Assembly: GCF_900162665.1 (NCBI RefSeq)
Contig: NZ_LT727810.1
Coordinates: 690,038-754,037 of the forward strand
Reading direction: 5' to 3'
Length of the DNA stretch: 64,000 bases
From: Oceanobacillus sojae
Lineage (GTDB): Bacteria; Bacillota; Bacilli; Bacillales; Amphibacillaceae
Numbering within the stretch: the first letter of the stretch is position 1; each line of letters begins with the position of its first letter. Positions 7,992-16,886 of this stretch are shown piece by piece. The notes beneath the pieces were generated by a model. It saw nothing but the letters and a program-made list of their open reading frames with translations. It had not been told where the DNA came from and did no database searches. Both the position numbers and the translations under genes were made by a program.

Positions 7992-9893
7992 ATGAAGCTG
8001 CAGAAATTATTTATAAAACATAAGTATACCTTTGTACTTATCAGCGGTGTTTTGATTATTCTAGGGTTTATTTTTAAATTTTCATTTGTTTGGGATTTAG
8101 GATATTCACTTGCAATGATAACGGCTTCCATTATTGGCAGCCCGTCGATAGTTATCCAGGCGTATCAAGCACTAAAAGTAAAAATAATCAGTATTGAACT
8201 TTTGGTATCCATCGCTGTAACCGGAGCGTTTATTATCGGTGAGTTCAGTGAATCTGCTATTGTTATCTTTCTATTTTTATTTGGAGGTTTATTGGAACAA
8301 AAGACACTGGAGAAAACACGTTCCGCCATTCGGGAACTTATAAAAATGGCACCTGCCAGCGCTTTGCGAATCGATAAAGCTGCTATAGAAGAAATTCCTA
8401 TTGATGAAGTAAATAAAGGAGATCTGCTTCTTGTTAAAACAGGTGCACAAATCCCTGTGGATGGCGTTATTCAAGAAGGGGGCGGCTATATTAATGAAGC
8501 AAGTGTGACGGGAGAACCCGGAGTAGCTGGTAAAGCCGTCGGAGAGAAAGTGTTTGCCGGTACGATAGTAGAAAATGGCACGTTGAAGATAGAAGCTGAG
8601 AAAATAGGAGAAGACACGACTTTTGGAAAAATTATTGAACTCGTTGAAGAAGCACAGGATAATAAATCCGAAGCGGAACGATTTATTGACCGTTTTGCTA
8701 AATACTATACGCCAATTGTATTGCTGTTAGCGCTTATCGTTGGTTTGGTATTTCAGAATATCCACTTGGCAATTACTGTTTTGATTTTAGGATGCCCGGG
8801 AGCATTGGTTATTGGTGTACCTGTTTCGAATGTTGCCGGAATTGGAAATGGAGCAAAGAATGGGATTTTAATAAAGAGCGGTGAATTGATGACCGCATTT
8901 AGTAAAGCAGATACAATGATATTTGATAAAACCGGGACATTAACCAACGGCAAACCGGCAGTTTCTGAAGTGAAAGCATATACGGATGATATACAAGAAG
9001 CGCTTCGGCTGACTGCCAGTGTGGAAAGAGAGTCGGAGCACCCGTTAGGACAGGCAATATTAGATTATGTGAGGGAAACCAGCTATGCAAAAATTAATAA
9101 AACGGAAGTTGTGAAAGGGCAGGGAATTATTGCGCATACCGATGTACAGAAAATAATAATTGGCAGCCAGACATTAATGGAGAATCATGCTGTTTTGATA
9201 AACAGTCAAGCAGAACAGGACTTACTCCGCCTTCAACAGTCAGGAAATTCTACAGTGTTTGTAGCAATCAATAATCAGCTGGCGTTGTTGATTGGGATGA
9301 AAGATCAAGTCAGACCGGATGCAAAAAGAACGCTGCAAATCTTAAAACAAATGGGCATAAAGCATTTTGTAATGTTGACAGGTGATAATCAGACAACAGC
9401 AGAGATGGTGGGTAATGAATTGGGAATAATGGAGATTCACGGTGATTTCCTGCCAGAAGATAAGTCCAGCTTTATGAAACAGCTTCAAGATAAAGGAAAA
9501 ACGGTAGCTTTTGTCGGTGATGGTGTGAACGATAGTCCTTCTATTGCTTTAGCAGATGTAGGAATTGCAATGGGAAATGGTACGGACGTAGCTGTGGAAA
9601 CCTCTGATATTGTTTTAATACATTCTAATTTTAAAAAATTAATTCACGCTTTTGGTGTAACAAAGAAAACAGTTGCAAATATGAAAGAAAATATCATTAT
9701 TGCAGTGGGTACAGTGATTTTTCTGCTTATCGGATTAGTTTTCGGATATATTTATATGGCCGGCGGCATGCTGGTCCATGAATTAAGCATCTTAGCGGTT
9801 GTGATCAATGGGATGCGTCTATTACGTTATCGTACAAAATACGAAAAACTTGATAGCTGTCAAGTACTTAATGAAAAATTGGAAGTACAATAA
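7992..9893 (+). CDS. Heavy-metal P1B-type ATPase with CPG motif
   Basis: This is a metal-exporting P-type ATPase. The actuator loop SVTGEP lies near residues 171-176, the phosphorylation site DKTGTLTNG at 312-320 and an SEHPLG motif follows. The nucleotide domain has LTGDNQTTAEM, and the hinge reads GDGVNDSPSIALADVG. The transport-site motif in the sixth segment is CPG (268-270), not the usual CPC, so metal choice is uncertain. The usual N-terminal HMA domain is missing and is supplied by the next gene. ATG 7992 (GAGGAGGGAAAG upstream) is preferred over GTG 7968. A Fnr-type box precedes it. Confidence 0.88.
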   Translation: MKLQKLFIKHKYTFVLISGVLIILGFIFKFSFVWDLGYSLAMITASIIGSPSIVIQAYQALKVKIISIELLVSIAVTGAFIIGEFSESAIVIFLFLFGGLLEQKTLEKTRSAIRELIKMAPASALRIDKAAIEEIPIDEVNKGDLLLVKTGAQIPVDGVIQEGGGYINEASVTGEPGVAGKAVGEKVFAGTIVENGTLKIEAEKIGEDTTFGKIIELVEEAQDNKSEAERFIDRFAKYYTPIVLLLALIVGLVFQNIHLAITVLILGCPGALVIGVPVSNVAGIGNGAKNGILIKSGELMTAFSKADTMIFDKTGTLTNGKPAVSEVKAYTDDIQEALRLTASVERESEHPLGQAILDYVRETSYAKINKTEVVKGQGIIAHTDVQKIIIGSQTLMENHAVLINSQAEQDLLRLQQSGNSTVFVAINNQLALLIGMKDQVRPDAKRTLQILKQMGIKHFVMLTGDNQTTAEMVGNELGIMEIHGDFLPEDKSSFMKQLQDKGKTVAFVGDGVNDSPSIALADVGIAMGNGTDVAVETSDIVLIHSNFKKLIHAFGVTKKTVANMKENIIIAVGTVIFLLIGLVFGYIYMAGGMLVHELSILAVVINGMRLLRYRTKYEKLDSCQVLNEKLEVQ

Positions 9894-9924
9894 AAATGTA
9901 AATAAAAGAAAGAGGGGATTATTC

Positions 9925-10152
9925 ATGGAAAAAGTAACCATTCAACTAGAAAGTCTAACTTGTCCATCGTGTATCCAGAAAATTGAAAGTGCTGTCCGGA
10001 AGCAGCAGGGTGTTGAAAAGGTTAACGTGCTATTTAATGCCAGTAAAGTAAAAGCAGAAATTGATAATAAGGAGACAAGCGCCGACAAATTAACAAGAGT
10101 TATTGAAAATCTGGGTTATATAGTAGAAAATACAAAAGTACAGGGCGTATAA
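9925..10152 (+). CDS. HMA-domain metallochaperone
   Basis: This 75-residue stand-alone heavy-metal-associated domain has the metal-binding motif TCPSCIQKIE near residues 12-21 and the usual VEKVNVLFNASKVKAEI strand pattern. It would deliver a soft metal ion to the P-type ATPase encoded 31 bases upstream, which lacks its own HMA domain. ATG 9925 is preceded by AGAGGGGATT. The split of ATPase and HMA into separate genes is known for CopA/CopZ pairs. Confidence 0.88.
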   Translation: MEKVTIQLESLTCPSCIQKIESAVRKQQGVEKVNVLFNASKVKAEIDNKETSADKLTRVIENLGYIVENTKVQGV

Positions 10153-10227
10153 TTGAGAAAATAAGATAGATTCTCAGCTTTATTCAATTTCTTAAATGAA
10201 GCCGGGTTTTGAAAGGAAGGGTTTACG

Positions 10228-10893
10228 ATGCACCAAGAGCATTTATGTGTCACAGCAGTGCCGCTTTTTCATCATTTGGATTTAGAAGACCAAAGGATGA
10301 TTAATCAACTTGTAAATCATCGTATTTTTGAAAAAGGAGAACAGATTATCACCCCTGATGGAGATCCGCAATTAGTTGTGGTTGCGCGTGGAAATATGAA
10401 AGTATATCAACTTTCGGCAGCTGGACGTGAGCAATTATTAAGGGTTGTCGGACCGAACGGCTATGAAGGAGAAGGTTTACTGTTAGGTGCCCGAAATGAA
10501 AATCTATTTGTGGAAGCATTGCAACAAACAGAAGTCTGTTTGTTAAAACAGGAGGATTTTCAAAAAATATTACTGCAGTACCCCCAATTAAGTTTAAAGC
10601 TGTTAGAAATCAACGCCCAAAAAATGATGGAAGCAGAGCAGCAAACACGCTTTTTAATGATGGAAAAAGTGGAAGAACGCTTAATGACATATCTTCTTGA
10701 TTTATATAAAACCACTGAATCTGTACAAGTAGAAATTCCAATGAAAATGAAGGAATTAGCTTCATTCTTGGGAACAACACCGGAAACAGTTTCCCGAAAA
10801 TTTAAATGGCTGGAAAAAGAAGGACTTATTCAAAGAAAAAGAAATAAAATAAAATTTCATGACAAGAAAGATTTGGAAAGCCGTTTATTATGA
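10228..10893 (+). CDS. Crp/Fnr-family regulator, FLP-like
   Basis: This 221-residue transcription factor has an N-terminal cyclic-nucleotide-binding-like beta barrel (about 15-115), a dimerisation helix and a C-terminal winged helix. Its recognition helix TTPETVSRKFK contains E186, S189 and R190, the residues that read TTGAT half-sites in Fnr. It lacks the Fnr Fe-S cysteine cluster. It has Cys7 and Cys104, closely matching the spacing of the redox-active Cys5/Cys102 pair of Lactobacillus casei FLP. The ATG at 10228 follows AAAGGAAGG. It probably controls the ATPase-HMA operon through the box at 7920. Confidence 0.85.
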   Translation: MHQEHLCVTAVPLFHHLDLEDQRMINQLVNHRIFEKGEQIITPDGDPQLVVVARGNMKVYQLSAAGREQLLRVVGPNGYEGEGLLLGARNENLFVEALQQTEVCLLKQEDFQKILLQYPQLSLKLLEINAQKMMEAEQQTRFLMMEKVEERLMTYLLDLYKTTESVQVEIPMKMKELASFLGTTPETVSRKFKWLEKEGLIQRKRNKIKFHDKKDLESRLL

Positions 10894-10900
10894 GGAAAAT

Positions 10901-10932
10901 AAAAGACAAGTCTCATAAAAGACCTGTCTTTT
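10901..10932. terminator. Bidirectional terminator
   Basis: AAAAGACA and TGTCTTTT arms lie between the convergent crp-like and GNAT genes, with A and T runs on both sides. Confidence 0.7.
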
Positions 10933-10935
10933 AAA

Positions 10936-11484
10936 TCAAGATTCACTGTAAGGCTGCTGTTCCCATTCCTCGCGCAGCATCCCCATACGGATAGAATCAT
11001 AATATTCTCCATTATAATACCGGACCTTCCGAATCCGGGCTTCCATCTGCATACCGAGTTTTTCCGCAACCCGAATCATCCGCTGGTTGCCGGACCAGGT
11101 TGTCAGACCGACACGAACGAGGGGTAACTGATTAAAAAGATGATTAATCCATAATCTCAAAGCTCGTGTGCCGACACCCTTCCCCCAGGATCCTGCCTCA
11201 TGTAATACAATACCCATTTCCAGCCAGTATGAAGGCTCGTGCTCCCAGTAGTAAGAAACTGTTCCCAAAACCTGGTCATCCACTTCAACAACCCAGTAAT
11301 TTTGGGAAGCTAACCAATGTTCTTGTTCTGATAAAAAGCATTCGTACGATTTTGTCTGATGCGGGAAATAAGGGGCATCCCATTTTTTCCATTCTGGTTT
11401 TTCGTCTTTAAAAATCAGTTCCCATAGACGTGGCAAATCTTCCTTTTTTATCGTGCGAATCGTTAGGTTATTATCTGTATACAT
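10936..11484 (-). CDS. GNAT-family N-acetyltransferase
   Basis: This acetyl-CoA-dependent acetyltransferase is of the RimJ/RimL type. It has the N-terminal LTIRTIKKEDLPRLWEL, the acetyl-CoA loop around GSWGKGVGTRAL, and the C-terminal NQRMIRVAEKLGMQMEARIRK, typical of ribosomal-protein or antibiotic acetylases. I place the start at ATG 11484 (MYTDNN), because AAGGAG stands 12 bases upstream. The longer ORF to 11571 overlaps that ribosome binding site. The acceptor substrate is unknown. Confidence 0.82.
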   Translation of the reverse strand: MYTDNNLTIRTIKKEDLPRLWELIFKDEKPEWKKWDAPYFPHQTKSYECFLSEQEHWLASQNYWVVEVDDQVLGTVSYYWEHEPSYWLEMGIVLHEAGSWGKGVGTRALRLWINHLFNQLPLVRVGLTTWSGNQRMIRVAEKLGMQMEARIRKVRYYNGEYYDSIRMGMLREEWEQQPYSES

Positions 11485-11660
11485 CAAATGTTGCATCTCC
11501 TTTTCACTCCATTTTTGTTTGACTTCATTTCTAAAAAATGATTGAAAAGGGACAATATCCTTACTTTCCAATCACCTGCATAACCTGTTTCATTCCAATC
11601 AGCTCCTTTAACATAATTATTTTTATTATAACAAAAAATGGTTAGGAAAATAGACATAAA

Positions 11661-11693
11661 AAAACAAGCACAGCTGTCCGCCGCACTTGTTTT
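11661..11693 (-). terminator. Terminator of the NlpC/P60 gene
   Basis: On the minus strand, ACAAGTGC and TGTGCTTGT arms are followed by TTTTTTT, just after the stop codon at 11704. Confidence 0.65.
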
Positions 11694-11703
11694 GAAATTA
11701 TGA

Positions 11704-12633
11704 TTATTGGAAGGATTTAGCTCCAAGATAATGATCTTGCCAGTAGTCAATGCCCATATCAGCAACAACCATTTTACCGCTGCCGCTGCTTGCATGAATC
11801 ATTTGATTATTACCGATGTAGATTCCGCTGTGAGATGCACCAGGTGTGTCGTAAGTACCTTCAAAGAAAACAACATCGCCAGGGCTTGGAGAATCTACAT
11901 GCACTCCGTCATTTGCCCACATTCCTGCGTGTGTACGGGAAACACTGATACCCACTTGCTCAAATGTATAATTGATTAATCCACTGCTGTCTAGAGCAGA
12001 AGGATTTGGATCTCCAGGTGTATATGCTCCGAATTGATAAGGGATTCCTAGTGCACTTTCTGCTGCAGCTACAATATTTGCTCCGGTAGCTGATGCAGTT
12101 TCTGTATTGCCAGAATCGTTAGAACCATTGGAATCATCCGTATTGCTCACTTCTTCAATAGTAATACCTTCATCTTCTGTTGCTTCAGAAGATTCTCCAG
12201 AATCCGGAGTTGCCTCAACAGGATTTCCTAGTGCGCTAGAAGTAGCCGGTCCTACAATACCATCTACCTGCAATCCTTGATCTGATTGGAAATTTCTTAC
12301 GTCCTGTGCAGTAAGTTCACCAAAAATACCATCTATATTACTAGAAGAGTAACCAAGATTTTGCAATTCACTTTGTAAACTTTCTACACCTGAACCTGAA
12401 TCACCTTGTTGAATAAGAGAAGAGTTAACTGTTGCAGATGGAGTTTCTGCCTCAGAAGATTGTTCTGCATTAATATTTGGGAGGTTACTTTCTTCGTAGG
12501 TGATATCTCCCTCAGAAGATCCTTCTCCCGCATTTGCTAATACACTGGATCCTACGACTGGAGTAAGAGCCAAAGTTGCTGCAAATGCAGTAGAAATAAC
12601 ATATTTTTTTGCGTTGAGATTCGTTGGTGCCAA
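11704..12633 (-). CDS. Secreted PG-binding NlpC/P60-fold protein, Cys to Ser
   Basis: This 309-residue exported protein has a signal peptide ending near VLANA (34), an acidic Ser/Glu-rich linker and a PG_binding_1 domain (about 72-135, LQSELQNLGY and GIFGELTAQDVRNFQ). A second Ser/Asp-rich linker precedes an NlpC/P60 domain (about 185-309). The catalytic site expected as DCSG reads D215-S216-S217-G218, so the nucleophile Cys is Ser. The codon is AGC, one base from TGC. The protein contains no cysteine at all. His268 (ASHSG) and His280 remain. It binds the wall but may be inactive or use Ser. A strong AAGGAGG precedes ATG 12633. Confidence 0.88.
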   Translation of the reverse strand: MAPTNLNAKKYVISTAFAATLALTPVVGSSVLANAGEGSSEGDITYEESNLPNINAEQSSEAETPSATVNSSLIQQGDSGSGVESLQSELQNLGYSSSNIDGIFGELTAQDVRNFQSDQGLQVDGIVGPATSSALGNPVEATPDSGESSEATEDEGITIEEVSNTDDSNGSNDSGNTETASATGANIVAAAESALGIPYQFGAYTPGDPNPSALDSSGLINYTFEQVGISVSRTHAGMWANDGVHVDSPSPGDVVFFEGTYDTPGASHSGIYIGNNQMIHASSGSGKMVVADMGIDYWQDHYLGAKSFQ

Positions 12634-13210
12634 AAGAATTCCTCCTTAAAATTTTTACGATAATTTTGTTGAAAAATAGAAACCTATGTAGAAGATTTCA
12701 TTCCATCATGATGTGCTTGTCCGTAAAACTTCTGCTGCTAGTCAGAGAGAAATACGAATCTATTGATAACTAGAGTAATGGACATGAACATCTTGACCAC
12801 TCAGTAAACTATCAGCTGAGCGTTTATTTTTTCACTATGTACAAGTTAACATAGAGACATCACAAGAAGGTGTCCATATTTTTAAGGGACGGTAACAAAT
12901 TATTAAAATATATTACAGGATTAGACACGTTTCGATAATAAATGGATCAACATTTTTAAAGAATTTTGCTGTTTTTTTCATTTCATTTTCATGTCGAAAA
13001 GCTATTTTTATTACAAACTTGTAAAATAAATTTCCCTTTTTTTGAAGATAATTAGAAATCCTGGAGAAAATACGGTATCCTTTAAGATAATTAACCAGAT
13101 TATAAGAGTTATTTGCTGGTAACTGATTCGCAGAATGAAAATACCAATGAAACCTTTTGTTATGTTCAAACGTACAATTACATAAGCTCGGAAGAAAGGG
13201 ATGATTTAGA
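12634..13210. other. Divergent intergenic region with long leader
   Basis: This 577-base spacer lies between the minus-strand NlpC/P60 gene and the plus-strand PspA-like operon. It contains several short inverted repeats, including ACTCAG/CTGAG at about 12799-12820, CTATGT/ACATAG at about 12836-12855 and GACATCAC/GGTGTC at about 12856-12874. They would fold in a long 5' leader of the NlpC/P60 mRNA. I looked for the c-di-AMP (ydaO) riboswitch often found before wall hydrolases and did not find its conserved blocks. No named RNA is claimed. Confidence 0.45.
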
Positions 13211-13720
13211 ATGAGTTTTTTTAAAGGCTTTCATTCATCTGAACGAGAAGCAAAGAAAAGCAGGCAAAACTTACAGAAAAGTAAAAAAGAAATGGATAGA
13301 GTTATGCGGGAAATGCGTGCTAAAATAGATACAATTCAAGTAAATATAACGAGAACGAATGAGGAAATTTTAGTGCAGCAGGGACTTGCAGATAAATATG
13401 CAGGGTATGAAGAAAGAACAGAACAACCAAATGAAAAAAGCCGTTTTCGAATGCAAAGAGAAGCAGCACTCGAAGAGCTTGAAAAATTACAAAAGCAAAA
13501 ATATGATTTAGAAGCTCAGGTGGTTCCTTTCAAGCAAAGCTATGACCGGATGAGCCAGACGTTTAGCGAAACCTTTGACCGCCTCGATGCACTACAGAGA
13601 GAGACAGCAGCTAAAGAAAATGAAGCGGATATAATGAAGTATACAACAAAAGAAGAAGAGAAAATCCAGTTTGAGCTTGCTGAAGCAGAGGCGTTGCTTG
13701 AATTGCGATCAGAAAAATGA
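13211..13720 (+). CDS. PspA-position coiled-coil protein
   Basis: This 169-residue highly charged coiled-coil protein has heptads over most of residues 12-165, many Gln/Glu/Lys and no signal peptide. It occupies the place of pspA (ydjF) before ydjG-ydjH-ydjI in B. subtilis, so a role in envelope-stress sensing is likely by context. It is shorter than PspA (about 220 residues), and I do not see the classic PspA amphipathic start or RARQALA-type blocks, so homology to PspA is uncertain. ATG 13211 follows GAAGAAAGGG. The ydjG-like gene starts 11 bases after the stop. Confidence 0.65.
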   Translation: MSFFKGFHSSEREAKKSRQNLQKSKKEMDRVMREMRAKIDTIQVNITRTNEEILVQQGLADKYAGYEERTEQPNEKSRFRMQREAALEELEKLQKQKYDLEAQVVPFKQSYDRMSQTFSETFDRLDALQRETAAKENEADIMKYTTKEEEKIQFELAEAEALLELRSEK

Positions 13721-13731
13721 GGTGAAGATGG

Positions 13732-14760
13732 ATGTTAGTACATTATAAATGTCCCAACTGCGGGGCGGACATGGGATTTGATAGTGCGTCCGGTCACTTG
13801 GCTTGTGATAGCTGTGGTCATGAGGAGCATATTGATACATTTGATGATGTAAATATTACGCAATCCTTTGAAGAAGATGAGGCGAAGGAATATCATTGTG
13901 AGAACTGCGGAGCTGTTGTTCTGACTGGTGCTGATACAACTGCGACGTCATGCAGTTTTTGCGGTGCAGGGGTGGTTCTTGCTGATCGGTTATCCGGTGA
14001 GTTAGCCCCTGCTAAAGTCATACCTTTTACCATCAGTAAAGAGGAAGCAATGCAGGCATTTAAAAAATGGTGTAAAAATGGGCGGCTCACACCAAAGGGC
14101 TTTATGACAGCTGATCGTGTTAAAAATATTACCGGGATGTATGTGCCATTCTGGATGTATGATCTGGATAATGATGTAGAGGTAAAAGCAACGGGAACCA
14201 AGGTGCGTACATACCGCCGCGGAGATTACCGTTATACAGAGACAAAGTATTATCGGGTGCGCCGGGATATTGATATCAGTTATTTAAAAGTTCCTGTGGA
14301 TGCCTCAGAAAAAATGGATGACGAGCTGATGGATAAGTTAGAGCCTTATGACTACAACAAGCTGGAAGGCTTTAAAACACCTTATTTAGCTGGTTATTTA
14401 GCAGAAAAATATAATTATACCGATGATGAGCTGTTTGATCGGGTGAAGGCAAAGATTAGAGGGTTTTTGGATACTTATATTGGTTCAACTGTGCGGGGAT
14501 ACAGCTCTGTAAATTATGAGCAGAAAAATATCCGGACAAAGAAAACAAACAGCTACTATGTGCTTTTGCCAGTCTGGATGGTTTATTATGATTTTGATCA
14601 GCAGGAGCATACATTTGCAATGAACGGACAGACAGGGAAAATTGTCGGTAAGCCGCCGCTGAGCTATTCGAAGGCTGCACTCTGGTTTTCCGGTATTGCC
14701 GGCGGATCTTTTGTTTTATTTAAAACAATCGCGATTATGCTGGGCGGTGATATCCTATGA
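13732..14760 (+). CDS. ydjG: YdjG-like zinc-ribbon membrane protein
   Basis: This 342-residue protein begins with tandem zinc ribbons (CPNCGADMGF, CDSCGHEE, then CENCGAV and CSFCGAG within the first 85 residues). A large beta-rich domain follows, with a hydrophobic C-terminal segment (about 318-338). It matches YdjG of the B. subtilis pspA-ydjGHI operon, which forms a membrane complex thought to recruit PspA during membrane stress. It starts at ATG 13732 after GAGGTGAAG, and its stop overlaps the next start in ATGA (14757). Confidence 0.85.
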   Translation: MLVHYKCPNCGADMGFDSASGHLACDSCGHEEHIDTFDDVNITQSFEEDEAKEYHCENCGAVVLTGADTTATSCSFCGAGVVLADRLSGELAPAKVIPFTISKEEAMQAFKKWCKNGRLTPKGFMTADRVKNITGMYVPFWMYDLDNDVEVKATGTKVRTYRRGDYRYTETKYYRVRRDIDISYLKVPVDASEKMDDELMDKLEPYDYNKLEGFKTPYLAGYLAEKYNYTDDELFDRVKAKIRGFLDTYIGSTVRGYSSVNYEQKNIRTKKTNSYYVLLPVWMVYYDFDQQEHTFAMNGQTGKIVGKPPLSYSKAALWFSGIAGGSFVLFKTIAIMLGGDIL

Positions 14761-15539
14761 AAAAATACCTGATTACAGCCAGTGTTCTATTAGTAATTTC
14801 TTTATTTATTATTCCTGGAGTTTTTGCAGAAAAGCAGTATATCTATGATGATGCTAATATATTTACGGATAATGAGCGGACAGACCTGGAGAAGAGAGCA
14901 TCTGAGTATAGTGAAGAGAATGAGATTGATATTCTTATTTTGACCAAGGATGAGTCTGATGGAAGGGATATTGAACCTTATATTGATGATTTCTATGATG
15001 AGCAGGGTCCTGGATATGATGGGGATCACGGAGATACGGTGATTTTGGGACTCGATTTTTCGGGTGGACCAGGAGATCGTGATTTATATGTAGCAGGTTT
15101 TTATGCAGGTGAAAAATATGTAGATAATAAGCGTGCAGCTCAAATTGTAGATCAACTTATCCCAGATTTATCAGTAAATGATTATTATGATGCTAGTTTA
15201 TTATATTTTGAAAAAGTAGATAAATATATGGGAGTCAGTCCAATCGTAAATCCAGATGGCTTTTTACTTCAGACATGGTTTCATTTATTAGTAGCTGTTA
15301 TAATTGGGGCAGCTGTTGTCGGTTCAATGATTTTTAATATGGGCGGACGTGTAACAACCAATGCAAGTACGTATCTTGATGCCAATAATTCACGTGTTAA
15401 AAACAAATCGGATCGATATTTACGTCAAACTGTTACGAAAACAAAAATTCAAAAAAACTCTGGAGGAGGCCGCGGTGGCGGTGGAGGAGGAATGACAAGA
15501 GGCGGTCATTCACATTCTGGAGCACGAGGGAAATTTTAA
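14757..15539 (+). CDS. ydjH: YdjH-like TPM-domain membrane protein
   Basis: This 260-residue protein has an N-terminal signal or anchor (residues 4-24) and a TPM_phosphatase domain (about 28-160, IYDDANIFTDNERTDLEKRA). A second membrane segment lies near 178-200, and the C-terminus is a Gly/Arg/Ser-rich tail (GGGRGGGGGG, then GGHSHSGARGKF). The layout matches B. subtilis YdjH. It overlaps ydjG by 4 bases, implying translational coupling. The TPM domain faces outside, and its enzymatic role is unproven. Confidence 0.85.
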   Translation: MKKYLITASVLLVISLFIIPGVFAEKQYIYDDANIFTDNERTDLEKRASEYSEENEIDILILTKDESDGRDIEPYIDDFYDEQGPGYDGDHGDTVILGLDFSGGPGDRDLYVAGFYAGEKYVDNKRAAQIVDQLIPDLSVNDYYDASLLYFEKVDKYMGVSPIVNPDGFLLQTWFHLLVAVIIGAAVVGSMIFNMGGRVTTNASTYLDANNSRVKNKSDRYLRQTVTKTKIQKNSGGGRGGGGGGMTRGGHSHSGARGKF

Positions 15540-15575
15540 CTTATAGAAAGCTATATAGAAAGGATGATCTGAATA

Positions 15576-16616
15576 ATGGGTTTTTTTAGAGGACAGTTAG
15601 CAAATGTTATCGAGTGGGAATCATTCCGCGATGACATGATTTTTTGGAAGTGGAATAACAGAGAGATTAAAAAAGGAAGTAAATTAATTATCCGGCCCAC
15701 CCAGGATGCTATCTTTTTTAACCAGGGAAAAATTGAAGGGGTTTTTAAAGATGAGGGTGAGTATGAACTTGAATCAGATATTATTCCTTTCTTATCGACG
15801 TTAAAAGGATTTAAATTTGGCTTTAACAGTGGGATGCGCGTGGAAGTACTGTTTGTAAACACCAAACAGTTTACTGTAAAATGGGGTACAAAGAATGCGA
15901 TAAATATTCCTTCCCCGCAGCTGCCTGGCGGTATACCTATCCGTGCCAATGGAACCTTTCAATTTACTGTAAAAGATTATGTGAAGCTTATAGATAACAT
16001 AGCGGGAGTAAAGGATAGCCTGCTTGTCGAGGATATCCGTCTGAGAATCACTGCGGTCCTGGATCAATTATTGATGAAGTGGATTACTAAAGAAGGTAAG
16101 GATATGTTTAATCTTCAGGCAAATTCCTTTGAAATTGGAGCAGGAATCAAAGAAGATTTGGATATGCAGGTGAACCAGGACGGTTTTGAAATTAATGGTT
16201 TTAATATTATCAGCTTTAATTACCCAAAAGAAATTCAGGATATGATAACAAAAACAGCATCACACGGCATGATTGGCGATATGGGGCGTTATAAAGACGT
16301 AGCAATGACAGACGCGATTTCTTCCGGGAAATCAAATGGCGGTAATTCTGCAACGGATATGGCTGGAATGATGATGGGAATGCAGATGGCGAAAGAAATG
16401 ATGAATGGTACCAATGAGCAAAAGTCAGCAAATCAACAGCAGCAAAATCAAAGCAGTCAACAAAACCAGAGCCAGCAGCAAAATCAGCAGCCTCAGAATC
16501 AACAGGAATCCTCGAGTAATGAATCGGGGGGATCTATTCCAAACTTCTGCCCAAATTGTGGGAGTAAAACACAAGGTATGAACTTCTGTGGGAATTGCGG
16601 GTATAAGCTGGTTTAA
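15576..16616 (+). CDS. ydjI: YdjI-like SPFH/virion-core protein with zinc ribbon
   Basis: This 346-residue protein of the YdjI family (SPFH/band-7-like, also called virion core protein) opens with FRGQLANVIEWE. Its central domain runs to about residue 240. A low-complexity Gln/Asn/Ser stretch covers about 275-325, and a C-terminal zinc ribbon reads CPNCGSKTQGMNFCGNCGY. Homologues recruit PspA to the membrane. It ends the operon with ydjG and ydjH, 36 bases after the latter, with AAAGGATGATC as ribosome binding site. Confidence 0.85.
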   Translation: MGFFRGQLANVIEWESFRDDMIFWKWNNREIKKGSKLIIRPTQDAIFFNQGKIEGVFKDEGEYELESDIIPFLSTLKGFKFGFNSGMRVEVLFVNTKQFTVKWGTKNAINIPSPQLPGGIPIRANGTFQFTVKDYVKLIDNIAGVKDSLLVEDIRLRITAVLDQLLMKWITKEGKDMFNLQANSFEIGAGIKEDLDMQVNQDGFEINGFNIISFNYPKEIQDMITKTASHGMIGDMGRYKDVAMTDAISSGKSNGGNSATDMAGMMMGMQMAKEMMNGTNEQKSANQQQQNQSSQQNQSQQQNQQPQNQQESSSNESGGSIPNFCPNCGSKTQGMNFCGNCGYKLV

Positions 16617-16625
16617 GGACGAAAA

Positions 16626-16683
16626 AAATTGAAAAAGAAAAGGTACTATCTTAAATTAGGCGGTTCCTTTTCTTTTTCAATTT
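16626..16683 (+). terminator. Strong terminator after ydjI-like operon
   Basis: An 18-bp perfect stem (16626-16643 with 16666-16683) encloses a 22-base loop. The arms are A/G-rich and C/T-rich, so it works on either strand. Confidence 0.8.
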
Positions 16684-16734
16684 AACGGCTGGATAAGGTC
16701 TGTATATCAGATTGAAAAAAGAATAATGTATACT

Positions 16735-16795
16735 AAAAAAATCCGGATAAATGAAGATGGCTGGAAAGGCTGGTTTCATTTAACTGGATTTTTTC
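16735..16795. repeat. Imperfect inverted repeat in spacer
   Basis: AAAAAATCCGGATAAATGAA and TTCATTTAACTGGATTTTTT can fold around GGCTGG-rich bases. It lies between the ydjI terminator and the sugar-operon promoter. It may be a second terminator or the end of a small transcript. Nothing else is seen in 16684-16886. Confidence 0.4.
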
Positions 16796-16886
16796 ATTTC
16801 AATGACTAACATTAAGAGGACTAATTTAATAAGAATAATATGTTTTTAATCAAATGGGAATTTTCTAAAATTTATCGAAAACTCTA

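Noticed and set aside
12640..13200. c-di-AMP (ydaO) riboswitch before the NlpC/P60 gene
   Set aside because: Leader is long and structured, but the conserved GCCGAACCCGG and GGGGAGGA-type blocks are not present on the minus strand.
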